The notes under the pieces: model-generated
What the model was told of the DNA's origin: nothing
What the model saw: the letters and a program-made list of their open reading frames with translations, nothing else
The model's database searches: none
Assembly: GCA_023334545.1 (NCBI GenBank)
Contig: JAADVB010000086.1
Span: forward strand, 1-64,000
Direction: 5' to 3'
DNA from: Salisapilia sapeloensis
Taxonomy: Eukaryota > Oomycota > Peronosporomycetes > Peronosporales > Salisapiliaceae
DNA: 64,000 bases
Part shown: positions 63,976 through 64,000 of the stretch, piece after piece
Layout of the letters: every line of letters begins with the position of its first letter
Numbering within the stretch: the stretch's first letter is position 1
Made by a program: the position numbers and the translations under genes

Positions 63976-64000
63976 AACGGATGATACACACGGATAGGAA

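Noticed and set aside
1..64000. rRNA genes, CRISPR arrays, bacterial operons or origins
   Set aside because: No rRNA-like blocks or regularly spaced repeats were seen. Introns and gene families are eukaryotic.

Overview
The window looks like a nuclear genome fragment from an oomycete. The reasons are eukaryotic housekeeping genes with very short introns (41 to about 70 nt, often with a GTACGT-type donor), 44-135 bp between convergent genes, a seven-transmembrane receptor fused to a phosphatidylinositol phosphate kinase (an architecture known from oomycetes), a receptor-like kinase, a temptin-domain protein and a secreted trypsin. I cannot fix the genus. GC is moderate in the genes and clearly lower between about 35.5 and 53 kb.

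Region 1 (1-35.1 kb) is gene-dense. In order it holds: the 3' end of a temptin-like gene; AAR2 (U5 snRNP assembly); a receptor-like protein kinase; an unidentified spliced gene; PPME1 (PP2A methylesterase), divergent from THO2/THOC2 (mRNA export); a nucleotide-sugar transporter; an acidic protein with a possible AF4/FMR2-like C-terminal domain; VPS29 (retromer), divergent from a CASTOR-like ACT protein; a WW/coiled-coil protein; a beta-propeller gene, almost abutting head to head a METTL6-like tRNA methyltransferase; a large two-exon protein ending in a CheY-like fold; an ADCK1-like kinase, divergent from a TPR protein; the GPCR-PIPK gene; ERGIC3 (ER-Golgi cargo receptor); an unidentified ORF; and galactokinase.

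Region 2 (about 35.1-53 kb) is an AT-rich, gene-poor island. It holds two decayed multi-exon leucine-rich-repeat genes with N-terminal signal-like sequences. Both carry an in-frame stop at codon 16. There are also orphan coding-like exons, a possible elicitin-like remnant, a dispersed repeat, and one intact large ORF. That ORF has seven ankyrin repeats, an 18-residue helical repeat and a membrane segment. It lies between two 365-bp direct repeats that are about 99% identical.

Region 3 (53-64 kb) returns to dense genes. It has a secreted trypsin with an intact triad, an 8.6-kb intronless VPS13-like gene (N-terminal membrane anchor, EF-hands, two C2 domains) and a divergent MTH1-like Nudix hydrolase. 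The window ends in a second copy of the repeat found at 36.6 kb.

The gene-dense parts look like ordinary core genome: mRNA processing, membrane traffic (VPS29, ERGIC3, VPS13-like), galactose and nucleotide-sugar handling (galactokinase, SLC35A), and signalling (RLK, GPCR-PIPK, PP2A methylesterase, CASTOR). The island looks like a fast-evolving insertion zone. Exon boundaries were read by eye from GT/AG signals, reading phase and remembered family sequence. No database search was run.
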